The translations under genes were made by a program, and so were the position numbers. Shown in pieces: positions 6,680 to 6,692 of a stretch of DNA of 6,692 nt. The notes beneath the pieces were generated by a model. The model was not told the origin of the DNA. It saw only the letters and a list, made by a program, of their open reading frames with translations, and did no database searches. The stretch is from Micromonosporaceae bacterium (GTDB lineage: Bacteria > Actinomycetota > Actinomycetes > Mycobacteriales > Micromonosporaceae), in assembly GCA_019690055.1 (NCBI GenBank), contig JADGGF010000251.1:1-6692 (forward strand), read 5' to 3'. Numbering within the stretch: position 1 is the stretch's first letter; each line of letters starts with the position of its first letter.

Positions 6680-6692
6680 ACTCTCCCCACCC

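Overview
The window is very GC-rich and tightly packed. All confident genes lie on the minus strand, so the order of reading is from high to low coordinate. The clpS plus DUF2017 pair, the NPxxxxC-type zinc-ribbon FHA protein and the codon use point to a high-GC actinomycete. A filamentous, Micromonosporaceae-like organism is my best guess, but no marker here proves the family.

Right part (about 6692 down to 4874): a 538-residue FHA-domain protein, with a promoter and Shine-Dalgarno site visible in front of it. It has an unrecognised N-terminal domain, a long Pro/Val/Ser-rich linker carrying two short tandem repeats, a zinc-ribbon motif and a C-terminal FHA (phosphothreonine-binding) domain. 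At the extreme right edge a plus-strand gene may begin divergently, but only five codons are visible.

Middle part (4750 down to 3663): clpS, the N-degron adaptor of the Clp protease, overlaps by 4 bases a DUF2017 gene, the family that includes the mycobacterial oxidative-stress regulator AosR. This pairing is conserved across actinobacteria. Here the DUF2017 protein carries a strikingly acidic N-terminal extension built from about 13 tandem copies of a D-R-D-x-D pentamer, encoded by a 15-bp minisatellite. This is the most unusual feature of the window.

Left part (3577 down to 1): a four-gene ABC export operon in the order ATPase, permease, ATPase, permease. The genes overlap by 8, 4 and 1 bases, so they are probably translationally coupled and made in balanced amounts. 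The last permease runs off the left edge. The exported substrate cannot be read from the sequence. An 85-base gap with a perfect 8-bp inverted repeat separates this operon from the DUF2017 gene.

I saw no RNA gene, insertion sequence, CRISPR array or phage gene. There is no gene-free stretch longer than 300 bases. I found no clear new multi-gene system. The repeat-extended DUF2017 protein and the three-part FHA protein are the items most worth following up.
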